A stretch of DNA of 64,000 bases, taken from Hyperoodon ampullatus (taxonomy: Eukaryota > Chordata > Mammalia > Artiodactyla > Ziphiidae). How positions within the stretch are numbered: position 1 is the first letter of the stretch; each line of letters opens with the position of its first letter. The notes beneath the pieces are model-generated. The model searched no databases and was not told the DNA's origin. It worked only from the letters and a program-made list of their open reading frames with translations. The translations under genes were made by a program, and so were the position numbers. Where the stretch lies: the NCBI GenBank assembly GCA_949752795.1, contig OX457057.1, positions 157,643,980 through 157,707,979 of the forward strand. The letters run 5' to 3'. Positions 54,468-64,000 of the stretch are shown here, piece by piece.

Positions 54468-56084
54468 ACTGTATTACCAATAGGTAGGGTATGGTCTGAT
54501 TGGTAAGATATGATATACACTAAGGAAATTATGTAGTTCTTGTGAGTATAAATATACATGTTAACAATAATTAACACCTTCTGTTGGGAAATGTAGAAGG
54601 ATAATATTTTGATGTATTAACTGAAATGTTTTCCCTTCTCAGTAATTCTTGTTACCTGTGAACCTCTTCCCATACAGCCTTTCTTGGCACACTGCGTTGG
54701 GGATGGGATTATACTACAGAACAAAAGAGGAAAATTCTTGCCTTTTGAGTTTCAAAACCTGAAATCTTGGCAAAAACAATATGTTTGGAAGAAAAATAGA
54801 TCTGGAAATGGTCATAGTATTTTCCTACTCCTAAAATAAGATAAAACTAGGGAAAAAAACAAACAAACTGGTGGCGGGGAGAGGTGAGACCAAAAGCAGA
54901 AGAGCTAGACCATTGACTGGGTCACTAAGCGGAGGCCTGTACTCCGTTCCCTCTGCCCTGACCCCCTCTGGCTGAGTTCCCACTGCAGAGGAGAAACAGT
55001 AGACACTCCAGGGGAAATCCTTTCATCCAAGATGAGAATCTGTGGCCAGCAGCCATCCCCCAGCCACCCGCTGCTGCCTCCAGGCTCAGGTGAAACCTCA
55101 CAGACCCCAGACCCTTATGGTCATTCACCTAGCATTTTATTGAGACAGCAAAGAACGTCTGGCTAGGAAAGCATATCAGGATGGAGAGGACCTGAGATGG
55201 CCTAAAAGATCCCCCCACGTGCCATGGAGTTCAGGGAAAGAACGAAATATTTTCTAAGTGCCCAAGAGTATTGAAAGAGTACTGAAAGATCTTGTGGCCA
55301 GAGATTAGGAGGACACAGCGGTGATTTAGGTGGAACAGGAGCACTGCAGGATGATACTCAATTCAGCCAATGCCAGCATGGACTGATGGGAATCCCTGGA
55401 CTGGTGTCTACTCCCAACTTTCTCTCCCTAGCCCATGCTAATACACTCTGAAAGCCCCCTAGATCTACATGAACACCCCAGGTTTGTGATCTCATTAGAT
55501 AATTATCCATCCCCCGAAAAAAGCCCCCAGGTTCCTCACAAACCCAGTCCCATCCATGCATCCATATTTAACCAGCTTCCTTCAGAAATATTCTTGCAGG
55601 GTTCAACTAAATCCCCCATGCTACCAGCACAAATACTTCCCCCCATTCCCCCATTCTTAGGAAGTAAAGACCGGACAACATAGTCTGTGCAACAGCCCAT
55701 GGTGCATCAGAAGAGAGAGAAGAGTAAGGTCTACAGTGATCCTGGGTTCCTGCTTCATAAAAGATCTCTCTTCGGAGCTCAGCTATTAAATCTAGAACCT
55801 GACTATAAAAGCGGGGGAAGTTTCTCTTCCAAACTCTCCTCTCCCCCTCAGCCCCTAGGTAGGCCCTTTTCCCACCTCTGTGTCCCTCACTATCTCCCCA
55901 CTGCAACCTGAAACCCATTCACATATAAGTAAGTGACTCGGAATAGTCTGAGGTTTAACTTCCCCTCCTTCTTTGCTCCCACAGCTAATCAGTTGTTAAA
56001 TTTACCTCCTTGCTACCTTTCCTCTGCTTTTCATTATCTGGGAGTGCTGTTCTCTGACTATCCCCTCTTTCAGTCCAGGAACAC
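54468..56084. other. Unrecognised intergenic DNA
   Basis: No gene seen. Short overlapping frames on both strands near 54925-55920 carry no recognisable domain. Confidence 0.4.
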
Positions 56085-56345
56085 AGTGGCCTTGCACTTC
56101 CTCTCTTTCTTGAAGTTCATCATAGCCAGCCATGTGACTCGCTTTGGCCAAAAAAATGTGGGCAGGGATGACATGCTGCTTCTCCTGGAAGTATTTAATT
56201 GCCGTATGTGACACTACAGCACTTTCTTCTTCTGACCATTGGAACCAACAACATTCTAGCTGTTGGAGGCTCTGTTGATCTGATTCCCAGTTTCCAAGTC
56301 TATGTACAAGGACTTGTAATGTGAGCAAGAAATAAACATTTGTTT
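56085..56345 (+). mobile_element. Old LTR-like remnant
   Basis: CAGCCATGTGACTCGCTTTGG, CCAAAAAAATGTGGGCAGGG and GAGCAAGAAATAAACATTTG resemble the 3' part of an old mammalian LTR. Tentative. Confidence 0.4.
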
Positions 56346-56364
56346 AACTAATTCACTGGTTTTT

Positions 56365-56775
56365 ACTGAATCCGTTGGAAAAGATTACAAGAGGATACGA
56401 CCCCCTGTTGACCCACAGGCTAGACCAGGGCAGTTGGAGGCTTCTCACCCCTCCCCTCTCCTTATAATGTATGCTCTGCCCACAGTTCCCACAGTGGGAG
56501 CCATTTTCAAGGGTGCAGCCTTGAGATAGTAATGTGTTGTTGAGACCATCTGGACTGAATACATGACTGAATCCAGTTAAGGCCTCTATATAAACTTTTA
56601 CGATCCTGGAGGGTGGGTACAGAGATCTACTTATCTCTCGGCTGCCCAAGATAAGCCTTGTATGTAAGTTCCCTTGTTTATTAAAACTGCCACCTACCAA
56701 TCTAAGTGGCCTGCCTCTTTCTTCAGTCTCTCCTTGCTCTCTCTACAGGAGCCAGTTTCAGATTTCACCTGGGAA
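56365..56775 (+). mobile_element. Probable ERV1-type solo LTR
   Basis: A TATA box (TATATAAA, 56587-56594) is followed about 86 bp later by a polyadenylation signal (ATTAAA, 56680-56685) and a U5-like GCCTGCCTCTTTCTTCAGTC. TATA, signal and U5 in this order and spacing is typical of a gammaretrovirus-like LTR. No gag, pol or env sequence adjoins it. Termini not defined. Confidence 0.6.
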
Positions 56776-57499
56776 ATTCCTCAGGTTGTGAACCAGCAGC
56801 ATCATAATCTTGCCCATCCTAACATACCTGGGCTACTGTTGGGTTTCAGGCTCTCATCACTTCTCATCTGAGCTCTAACACAGGCTACTCAAAGTGTGGT
56901 CTGTACACAGGTGTCAATCCACAAGATATCGCTGGTCTGCAATTAGGCAAGTACAGAAATTGAGAATAAACATTTAGAAATTCATATAACAATTCAACTG
57001 ATTAACTTTATCTGTTGACTCTAATAATAAATATTTGGGCTTGTAGTCCCCCCAAATCTTAGCACTGGGCCCTTCCATGGGGTCCTGCAAAAATGCTTCT
57101 CAAATTAAATTGGATCAAAGCTTCATGATTAAGAAATAGAATTATGGTAGGATTCTAAGCAATAGCAAGCATATCTGGGGGATATTTATGGTGCAAGACC
57201 CTTCCTCACTGAGTGTGAAATCATCATTTAAAAGTTCCCCGAGTCTACTCTTTGTACCAGCACAAAATTTAGCTCCAGCAAGCAAAGAAACTTTCTGAGC
57301 TCTTTCTCATTTAACATTAATTATTGTTTTAGGTTTGCCTACCTAACAGCATGGAGATGATCGTATTTATTCTTTGGAATAAAACTTATAAATATATTGC
57401 CTATGAATATGATTTTCCAAATTATTCACACACAGCTTGACATTTTGATACATTTGTTCAAGAGTCCAAGAGGATAATGTAACTGATCCCTAAATCACT
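56776..57499. other. Unrecognised intergenic DNA
   Basis: A weak MER20-like phrase at about 56885-56935 (CTACTCAAAGTGTGGTCTGT). Otherwise nothing seen. Confidence 0.4.
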
Positions 57500-57731
57500 A
57501 AAAACTCCCTCCATGGGCTTCCCTGGTGGCGCAGTGGTTGAGAGTCCGCCTGTCGATGCAGGGGACACGGGTTCGTGCCCCGGTCCGGGAAGATCCCACA
57601 TGCCGCGGAGCGGCTGGGCCCGTGAGCCATGGCCGCTGAGCCTGCATGTCTGGAGCCTGTGCTCCGCAACGGGAGAGGCCACAACAGTGAGAGGCCCGCA
57701 TACTGAAAAAAAAGAAAAAAAACTCCCTCCA
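57500..57731 (+). mobile_element. CHR-2-type SINE with 14-bp target-site duplication
   Basis: The element (57514-57717) starts GGGCTTCCCTGGTGGCGC, keeps boxes A and B, and has an A-tail with one G. AAAAACTCCCTCCA flanks it at 57500-57513 and 57718-57731. The left nick context is CT|AAAA. Confidence 0.96.
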
Positions 57732-57814
57732 GGACTAGGTAGAGCTAATTTTTTTCTTCCCAAAGCCTGTTTGACACACATTAATATATTTCTCTGCACC
57801 ATACAAGATTCTGA

Positions 57815-58030
57815 AAAGAACAGTGGGCTAGATGTTAAGAGACCTGGTTCTAGTCCTCATTACCCACTCACTTGCTACTACATGAAGCTGTTGCTTAACC
57901 ACTTGGTGCCCTAATTTCTCCACCTATTGAATAAGCATAATAAATTAATAATAGCAAGTAAATAATATCAGCTCTGTTGTGAGAATCAAAATAAAGAGTA
58001 CTGAAGTACTTGGTAGTGAATAAATTGCTT
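57815..58030 (+). mobile_element. MIR SINE
   Basis: GAGACCTGGTTCTAGTCCTC, TTGCTTAACCACTTGGTGCC and TTTCTCCACCTATTGAATAA fit MIR. Confidence 0.65.
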
Positions 58031-58309
58031 TACAATTATCATTTAGCATTTATATGTAATACTGCCTTGTAACATTCTATCTTGTACACATAGATTTTCT
58101 CCTTTTAAGCCAGAAAATAAGTCTTTGAGAGATGCATTGTGTAATATTTCTCTGTATCCTGTCCAATGTTCAGTCCTTTGGGACAAATAATATACATACA
58201 ATGATTGTCTGAAAATTGTTTAATTTACCAAAAGTTGTTGAACCCCTTCACCATTAAGTAAACCGCATAAACTTCAGACTTCATACACTGCATGATGGGT
58301 ATTCCTCAC

Positions 58310-58480
58310 TCACATTGGCAACAGTCTTTTAGAGTTTTGGCTAGGAGAGTTGTAATTGGCTATCTGAGCTCCTTGAGAGCACAGGTCATATCTCATTAAC
58401 CTTTGTTACTTCAGCACCTACCACAGTCATCTAAGCACAGAAGAAGCACAGTTAATGTCTGAAGATAAATTAGCATGTTA
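58310..58480 (+). mobile_element. L2 3'-end fragment
   Basis: GAGCTCCTTGAGAGCACAGG, TCATATCTCATTAACCTTTG and CAGCACCTACCACAGTCATC are L2 3'UTR words. Confidence 0.65.
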
Positions 58481-59599
58481 ATAAATTAATGAGCTTTAAA
58501 TACTTCCTTAATAGTACCTCCATTTAGTACTCTGCAATCTAAAAAGCCAATCTTTGTTTGATTTTAATTAAATTGATTTTTAATCTTCCAGAATCATCTA
58601 AACATTTTAAAAGCAGACCCGTCCAATAAGTCACGTGATTTTCCCACACTCTTCCCTTAGTTAGCCCAAGCAAGTTCTTACTCGAAGATCATTAAGCAGA
58701 TTAGGCTGCAGGAGTGTTGGTGGTAAGGAATGGGACAGCTCTTGGTCTGAAAGGAGGGAAAATTGTACTGATTGTTCAGAATACGACACTACTCTGCATA
58801 TGTAAACAGTCAAGGTAAAATACAGCAGATGAATAAAGTGCTTCTGTCTAGAAGAACTATAAACTTTGGCAGGAACCACTGTGCTGCATCAGTGAAAGGC
58901 CTCCTGCTGGGGCTGCAATGGAAAAAGTGACCTCAGAGAGGAATTCAGAACTAAAATGCTCAGAAAGAGAAGATGAAATATCATGAAGTTTTGGTTAAGT
59001 CACTTGGTTCCAGGAATATAAAAGTGTAAAGCTGTTTCAGTTTTTTAAAAAACTGCAGATTACATGAACTTTGTAGATTACTATTCTATTCTAGCTGTAG
59101 TTTAGAATTCCAAAGTGCCTCCACCCTCATGTTCTTCACAAGAGATCTGTGGTGTTTAGGAACACATTCTCCTAGAGAGGCCCAGGCAAGGAAGCAAAAT
59201 AAGTCAGTCTGGAGTCATTGGACCTAGATCACTCAGCGTTCTACTAAGCCGTCCCAGTGCAGAGGGTGCATTCACTAGGGACCCCAAAATACACAGGCAA
59301 AGACAGCACCAGAGAGGAATCATCGCATACCCTTTCCCCCATCCTGCTCCCATCTAGAGAGGGCTTCCCTTTAATGGAAAAGTTTATAGGTATAACAGCA
59401 GCAGTTTATGTCTCGCACCACTGGGATTTAGCCAGTTCAATGAGTGTTTCAGAGCTGGGATCTGTTGCTAGGTGATCTGCTCTTGAAATTGTATCTAATA
59501 TATTAGGCTTTGGCAAGAAAAAACTGAAATGCATCATGGCATATGGATATGAACAAAACCATAATCTAGGAAAAAACACCCACCCACCCTGGCCCCAAA
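58481..59599. other. Unrecognised intergenic DNA
   Basis: Nothing recognisable seen. Confidence 0.4.
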
Positions 59600-59830
59600 C
59601 AAGCTTTGATTTTTTTTTTTTTTGCGGTACGCAGGCCTCTCACTGTTGTGGCCTCTCCTGTTGCAGAGCACAGGCTCCGGACGCGCAGGCTCAGCGGCCA
59701 TGGCTCACGGGCCCAGCCGCTCCGCGGCATGTGGGATCCTCCCGGACCGGGGCATGAACCCGTGTCCCCTGCATCGGCAGGAGGACTCTCAACCACTGCG
59801 CCATCAGGGAAGCCCCAAGCTTTGATTTTT
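59600..59830 (-). mobile_element. CHR-2-type SINE with 15-bp target-site duplication
   Basis: Minus-strand element (59615-59815) flanked by CAAGCTTTGATTTTT at 59600-59614 and 59816-59830. The implied nick is TT|AAAA. Boxes A and B carry one change each. Confidence 0.96.
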
Positions 59831-60144
59831 AAATACAGATTTATATTTTGAGTAAAGCATGAATCAAGTCACATATTTAATGTCAGTAGAGAGCGTAATT
59901 TTAGAGTCATGCCAGAAAGAAAAAGGGAGGGGGGTATGAGCACATAAAACTTATTTATATTTTTATTTATGCTATTTCCCACAGATTGAAAATAAACTTT
60001 CAAGAGCACCACTTCTCTAGTTAATTCATTTCTGAAGTGTGAAAATTTTGTGCTTATTTAGCAGTGCCCTCTGGTGTCCAAATGGATCATTTTAGTTTGC
60101 CTTCAGGCAAAAAGTAAACCATTATACAATTAAACAAGTCTACA
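59831..60144. other. Unrecognised intergenic DNA
   Basis: Nothing recognisable seen. Confidence 0.4.
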
Positions 60145-60660
60145 ATCAGCATTCATTCATTCACCAAATATTTATTGAGCACGTTGTATATGCCAGTTTG
60201 TGGAAGGTGGTGGGATGCACAGATGTATAAAAAAAGACATGGTTTGTTATGACTTATATGTGGAATCTAAAAAATAAAATGAACTAGTGAATATAACAAA
60301 ACAGAAACAGACTCAGATACAGAGAACAGGCTAGTGGTTACCAGTGGGGAGAGGGAAGGAGGGAGGGGCAAAACAGGGGTAGGGGATTAATAAAATAAAG
60401 ATGTAAAATAAATATGCAACAAAGATACATGTACAGCACAAGGAAATATAGCCATTATGCTGTAATAACTTTAAATGGAGTATAATCTATAAAAATATTG
60501 AATCACTATGTTGTACACCTGAAACTACTGATAAAATATAATACTGCAGATCAACTATACTTCAATTAAAAATATTTTTTAAAGACACAGTTCTTTGTTC
60601 TGTTCTTAAGGAGCCCATAGTCTACCAAGAAAGACAAATGTAAATGCAATTACAAAGTTA
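60145..60660 (-). mobile_element. L2-type 3' end split by an L1 insertion
   Basis: TCACCAAATATTTATTGAGC and GGGATGCACAGATGTATAA (60165-60228) are continued after the L1 by AAGGAGCCCATAGTCTACC (60609-60627), as in one reverse L2-type 3' region. Confidence 0.7.
60238..60585 (+). mobile_element. 5'-truncated L1, 3' end only
   Basis: GACTTATATGTGGAATCTAA, GGCTAGTGGTTACCAGTGGG and a terminal TCAACTATACTTCAATTAAA plus A/T tail. The flanks AAAGACATGG.. and AAAGACACAG.. are probably a diverged target duplication. Same lineage as 30978-31456. Confidence 0.88.
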
Positions 60661-61349
60661 CTTGATCACACAAAAGGAATCACTTTACCTATTTTTCACT
60701 AAAATGAGACTGACAGAGCCGGGTCGTCTCCATTTCCAAACTGTTCTGGACCATTACTCACACTAGCAGGTATCTGTCTGGCTTTGGACAGAACAACTTC
60801 GGTCAAGTACACAGGGAACATTCTGAAAAAGAGTAGACATCCCAGGACATACAGTGAGATTAAGACCTAGTTTTAAAGATTTCTGTAAGAAAGCTCCTTT
60901 CACAGTCAAGACACTTCTGGTCTTGTAGTTACATAGGGGCCCACTGGTCACCAGATCTGACACACAAATCTAATATTCATTAAGCCCTGCATTTCTTTCT
61001 GAAAATGCAGACTGTTTTTCTAGCACTGTAATGAAAGCGCTCAAAAGGAATCAAATGGCAGAGATGCTAAGAACTGATCATAAACTGTTTTAGGATCCTT
61101 AGGTCTGCAAATTGCTGACTAGGGTTACAGAAACCCATATTGTTCTGAATTGGTGCATCTTCAGGCCTTCTGGGGAAGCAGAGGGAGTCTGAAGGAGTTG
61201 CCAAGACCTTCCACCAAGAAGGAAAGTAAAATTCAAAAAATATCAAAGGAAAGGAGTTCAGGAACTACTATAGATCAAGAATGATGCTTTATACAATTTT
61301 GTAATTTTCCTACTTTTGGTCATTTTTCCATTCTTGTAATTGTTGTTTT
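60661..61349. other. Unrecognised intergenic DNA
   Basis: Nothing recognisable seen. Confidence 0.4.
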
Positions 61350-61770
61350 CCAGCATAATTAGCTGTGACTTGCTCCTAACCAACAGAATATGGCAAAGGT
61401 GACAGGATGTACATGACTACATTACACGATATTAGGAGGTCCATCTTGCTGACTCTCTCTCCCTCACTGGCTTTGAGGAAACAAGTTGTGCTGGCAAGGC
61501 TCATGTGGCAAAGAGGGTGACCTCTCACCAATAGCCCACTAAGCTGAAGTCCTCAGTACAAGTGCCCACAGAGAACAGAAAGCTGCTATCAACCACATGA
61601 GTGAAAAAGCAGGTTTTTCCCCAGTGAAGCCTCAGATGACACTGCAGCCCTGGCCAACACCTTGACTGCAACCTTACAAAGGACCCAAATTTGAGATATT
61701 AAATGTGTGCTACTTTAAGTTGCTAAGTTTGTGGTAATATTAGTATGCAACAATAGGTAACTAATATAGA
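61350..61770 (+). mobile_element. MLT1-like (MaLR/ERVL) LTR
   Basis: CTGACTCTCTCTCCCTCACT, GACACTGCAGCCCTGGCCAA and AAGTTGCTAAGTTTGTGGTA, ending AATAGGTAACTAATATAG. Confidence 0.75.
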
Positions 61771-61774
61771 TCTC

Positions 61775-62080
61775 AGGACACTTTTTTATTTTAAAACATT
61801 TTTATTATAAAAGTAATACAAATAGAGAAAAACTAAAATACTGAAGAAAGACAAAGTCATCCATTTCCTGCCCTGCCATCCTATTATAACCAGTTAGTAA
61901 TTTATTTTGTCATCTTTTTATTATATACTTGGTGTGTTATTTATAGCCATAGTCATACACATTCATATACTTTTGTATCTTGCTTTTTGTTACTAAATAT
62001 TGTCTCATGTTTTTCAGTAATTACTAATTTTTAATGGGTACATAACACACGATTCATTAGCTATATATGTTCATTGACTA
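61775..62080 (-). mobile_element. Old L1M/HAL1-type 3'UTR, antisense
   Basis: CATTTTTATTATAAAAGTAA, TATTATAACCAGTTAGTAAT, ATTCATATACTTTTGTATCT and TTTTTAATGGGTACATAACA fit the reverse of an old L1 3'UTR. Confidence 0.6.
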
Positions 62081-62087
62081 TCTCCCC

Positions 62088-62300
62088 AGACCAGTGGTTG
62101 GCAAACTATGGCCCTGTATTTGTAAATAAGCTTTACTGGAATACAGCCATATCCATTCATTTAGATACTGTCTATGGTTATTTTTGTCCTACAAACAGCA
62201 GAGCTGAGAAGTTGTGAGAAAGACTATATGACCTGAAAAGCCTAAAATATTTCCTTTCTGACCCTTTCCAGAAAAATTTTGCTGACCCTTGCCTTAAACT
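62088..62300 (-). mobile_element. hAT-Charlie-type MITE
   Basis: Starts CCAGTGGTTGGCAAACTATG and ends AAAATTTTGCTGACCCTTG, near-inverted termini. The interior has GGAATACAGCCATATCCATTC and AGCCTAAAATATTTCC. A widespread non-autonomous element. Confidence 0.8.
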
Positions 62301-63096
62301 TTTAAGTCATTTATAATTTGTATTATTATATGGCCCAAAATGTCACTTGAAACATCTTTGTGCATATAACTGTTTATACTTTAGGCAACTTAATTGGGCG
62401 GTATTAACCAAAGTAGAAAAACTGGGTTTACTTAAGAAAGATGTTTTTAAGGTTAACACTGTCCCCTACTATCTCTCTTGTAATATTCTAGCTATGATAC
62501 AGTACAGGTGGTGGTAATAAGAACGGAAGAAAAAGACCCAGTACTCTTGTAGGTAGCAATTCTCTGGTCCCTATTAATCTAGACATGTAATTTTACACTC
62601 TGGATGAGCATATTTTTAGTTTTGATTTAAAGTCAACCAAAGAGGGAAGTGACAGTAATTACAACATGAAAAAACCAACTGAAAGAATACTTTCTATTGG
62701 GGATGAAAAAGCAGACTAAAGTAAACTCTCCAGGTGTCAAGGTGTACCTGAAATGCCATTCCAGGCTAGCTGTAGTGACCAAAAGGCACTGAGAGGGTTG
62801 AGTAAGGGAAAGAGGTGGCAGTCTCAACAATGTCCCTTCTGAACACACCCTAGGCATAAACTTGTATACAACTATAATTAAACTGTCTCCAGATGAGAAA
62901 GTTCTAGAGCAACTACCCTATATTTTTGAATAAAATAAATTCTTCTATCTGGGAAAGTTTTATTCTTCAAAAAGAAAACTTATGGAATGGGACCAGCTAA
63001 GTCAACCCTGACTATCTCTGAGATAAAAGATGAATCAGGCTGATGGGTCTCAATCCAATCTTGTGTGAATAAAGCAAGCATCGGGAAGTATAGGTG
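62301..63096 (-). other. TSEN15: TSEN15 3' untranslated region and downstream flank
   Basis: Sequence 3' of the TSEN15 stop codon. The nearest AATAAA on the minus strand is at 62959-62964 (TTTATT on plus), about 133 nt past the stop, which would give a short 3'UTR. Further TTTATT copies lie near 61784 and 61800, inside repeat sequence. The true 3' end cannot be fixed from sequence alone. Confidence 0.45.
62959..62964 (-). terminator. TSEN15: Candidate TSEN15 polyadenylation signal
   Basis: AATAAA on the minus strand, the first canonical signal after the stop codon. Use is unproven. Confidence 0.35.
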
Positions 63097-63117
63097 TCAT
63101 CTTCTAAGGGAAATATT
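63097..63117 (-). CDS. TSEN15: TSEN15 last coding exon (C-terminal NISLRR)
   Basis: Reading leftward, a T-run and ATGTTGCAG acceptor lead straight into AAT ATT TCC CTT AGA AGA TGA, giving NISLRR-stop. That is the C terminus of vertebrate TSEN15 as I remember it. It joins in frame to the preceding exon, which ends on a whole codon (Q). The exon is too short to stand out as an open frame. A 537-bp intron (63118-63654) separates the two. Confidence 0.93.
   Translation of the reverse strand, partial: NISLRR

Positions 63118-64000
<883 letters not shown>

Noticed and set aside
1..62000. A new multi-gene defence, metabolic or mobile system
   Set aside because: Outside the L1 no pair of neighbouring coding regions exists. 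The window reads as ordinary cetacean intergenic DNA.

Overview
This is nuclear DNA from a mammal, almost certainly a cetacean and probably a toothed whale. The best evidence is a set of eight near-identical tRNA-derived SINEs of the cetacean CHR-2 type, plus one longer CHR-1-type SINE and a shorter related one. The rest is an AT-rich, CpG-poor background of MIR, L2, MLT1-type LTR, hAT and old L1 fragments, as expected of mammalian intergenic DNA. Family names come from remembered consensus sequences, not from a repeat search, so subfamily labels are tentative.

The only host gene I can support is at the right-hand end on the minus strand. Two exons encode the C-terminal 53 residues of TSEN15, a structural subunit of the tRNA-splicing endonuclease. 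The penultimate exon is 63655-63796 and the last coding exon is 63097-63117, ending in NISLRR and a TGA stop. Both have good splice sites, so this is the real gene and not a processed copy. The rest of TSEN15 lies beyond 64000. About 62 kb leftward is intergenic DNA downstream of the gene, in which I found no other host coding sequence.

The most striking element is a full-length LINE-1 at 17801-25089 (+), about 7.3 kb. It has a CpG-rich 5'UTR with a YY1-like site at +13, a three-copy tandem repeat and a long pyrimidine tract. ORF1 (304 codons) and ORF2 (1272 codons) are both uninterrupted, and the ORF2 endonuclease, reverse-transcriptase and Cys-rich residues are all present. The 3'UTR is G-rich and ends in AATAAA and an A-tail. 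A perfect 15-bp target-site duplication flanks it. It landed inside a much older, decayed L1 whose two halves are 15460-17800 and 25105-25862. It looks recent and possibly competent to move.

Layout: 1-15.4 kb is mostly unrecognised DNA with MIR/L2 pieces, MLT1-like LTRs, two CHR-2 SINEs and an unexplained ~90-bp direct repeat. 15.4-25.9 kb is the nested L1 pair. 25.9-28.8 kb is a SINE cluster in and beside an ERVL-like LTR. 28.8-48 kb is old repeats and unique sequence. 48-60.6 kb holds further SINEs, two probable ERV1-type solo LTRs, MER5 and L2. 60.6-63 kb holds old repeats leading into the TSEN15 3' end. I saw no CRISPR array, operon, bacterial-type system or structural RNA gene.
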